From an uncultured bacterium (GTDB lineage: Bacteria > Bacteroidota > Bacteroidia > Bacteroidales > Marinifilaceae): 64,000 nucleotides of DNA. The position numbers and the translations under genes are program-made. How positions within the stretch are numbered: the first letter of the stretch is position 1; each line of letters begins with the position of its first letter. Positions 63,582 through 64,000 of the stretch are shown here, piece by piece. The stretch lies in assembly GCA_905216195.1 (NCBI GenBank), contig CAJMSX010000005.1, positions 1 to 64,000 of the forward strand. The letters are read 5' to 3'. The notes below the pieces were generated by a model. That model was not told the origin of the DNA and did no database searches. It worked only from the letters and a program-made list of their open reading frames with translations.

Positions 63582-64000
63582 ATGAACATAGTGTAAACTT
63601 TTACAGGCACAACTATCCTTTTCTGCTTCCGTTAACAGCCCTGATTACCGGGATTCTCGGTGCGGAATATTTTTCGTACCCTCTCCTTTTTCCCCTCCTG
63701 TTTATTCTATCCTTACCGGTATGGCTACACCTGATCCCCGGGAAAGTCCAGAACGCCCTCCTTTTTTCCGCTTTCGTTCTCTGTGGCATATCCATACACC
63801 GTCCTCCCTCCTGGATCCCTTATCCCTCCCAGAAATACCAAGTGCATCTTCTGTGTGAAGAATGTCTGGGGCCTACCGATTACATTTTATCAGCCCGCCG
63901 GATTAAATTTCACCTTTATTTGCGGGATTCGCTTGCCCGATACCGACCCGGAGATTCCCTCCATTTTAGAGCCAGCATAAAAGTGATAAAACCGGTCTTC
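63582..64000 (+). pseudogene. ComEC/Rec2-family DNA uptake protein, N-terminal part with frameshift near the start
   Basis: From about 63587 the frame CAT AGT ... is open to the window end and encodes a typical ComEC start: NYPFLLPLTALITGILGAEY, a transmembrane hairpin, then a DUF4131-like domain to the window end. No start codon is in that frame (a TAA lies at about 63537). An ATG at 63582 is out of frame by one base: adding a single base after ATGAA would give M-K-H-S-V-N-F-Y-R-H-N and join it. This suggests one deleted A. It follows def by 82 nt. Confidence 0.65.

Overview
The window looks like a chromosomal segment of a gut-type Bacteroidales bacterium. The reasons are SusC/SusD pairs, T9SS-type proteins (a PorP/SprF partner and a type B sorting domain), DUF4494, DUF4251, DUF3332 and DUF4143 families, outer-membrane beta-barrel proteins with carboxypeptidase-like plug domains, and promoters of the Bacteroidetes form (TTTG, about 20 nt, TAnnTTTG). 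An Odoribacteraceae-like member is plausible, but the genus cannot be fixed from the sequence alone.

Left part (1-27 kb): the start of a cobalamin adenosyltransferase and a methyltransferase-like gene face away from recG. A long minus-strand block follows: two surface lipoproteins, SusD, SusC, an M43 metalloprotease lipoprotein carrying a type B T9SS sorting domain, a TPR/LuxR-type regulator and a PorP/SprF protein. I read this block as a surface protease and uptake system with its own secretion partner. Next come a DUF3332 lipoprotein, aspA, DUF4494, a DUF4143 ATPase with an unusual 33-bp tandem repeat at its start, a DUF5686-like protein and two large outer-membrane beta-barrel proteins.

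Central AT-rich island (about 27-35.2 kb): this accessory region ends at a tRNA-Pro gene. It contains truncated receptor and transposase scars (IS110-like and IS21 istA with an amber codon), a small cysteine-ended protein, a CPBP intramembrane protease, a LytTR regulator, and a complete four-gene His-Xaa-Ser operon (hxsA-hxsD-hxsB-hxsC). That operon encodes a repeat protein with six H-x-S units, two radical SAM enzymes and HxsD. It has a recognisable promoter overlapped by a perfect 10-bp dyad. This is the most interesting system here: it is defined so far mainly by comparative genomics, and its chemistry and role are, to my knowledge, unsettled.

Right part (35.3-64 kb): mostly housekeeping and metabolism. 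It holds an Na+/alanine symporter, RidA, rubrerythrin, CDF and MFS transporters, a nitronate monooxygenase gene broken by one stop codon, an active/inactive M16 peptidase pair, DUF4251, a PadR-PspC stress pair with a perfect operator-like palindrome, a quinone-reductase-like flavoprotein, a carboxyltransferase plus biotin carrier pair, an ABC exporter, a DPP IV-type peptidase, a serC-serA-DUF1015 cluster, gcvT, a STAS protein, a catabolic arcB-arcC pair, and ftsB-ruvX-def-comEC. Three conserved genes (nitronate monooxygenase, ruvX, comEC) each carry a single apparent disabling change. The two frameshifts lie in or next to A-runs, so sequence error must be considered.
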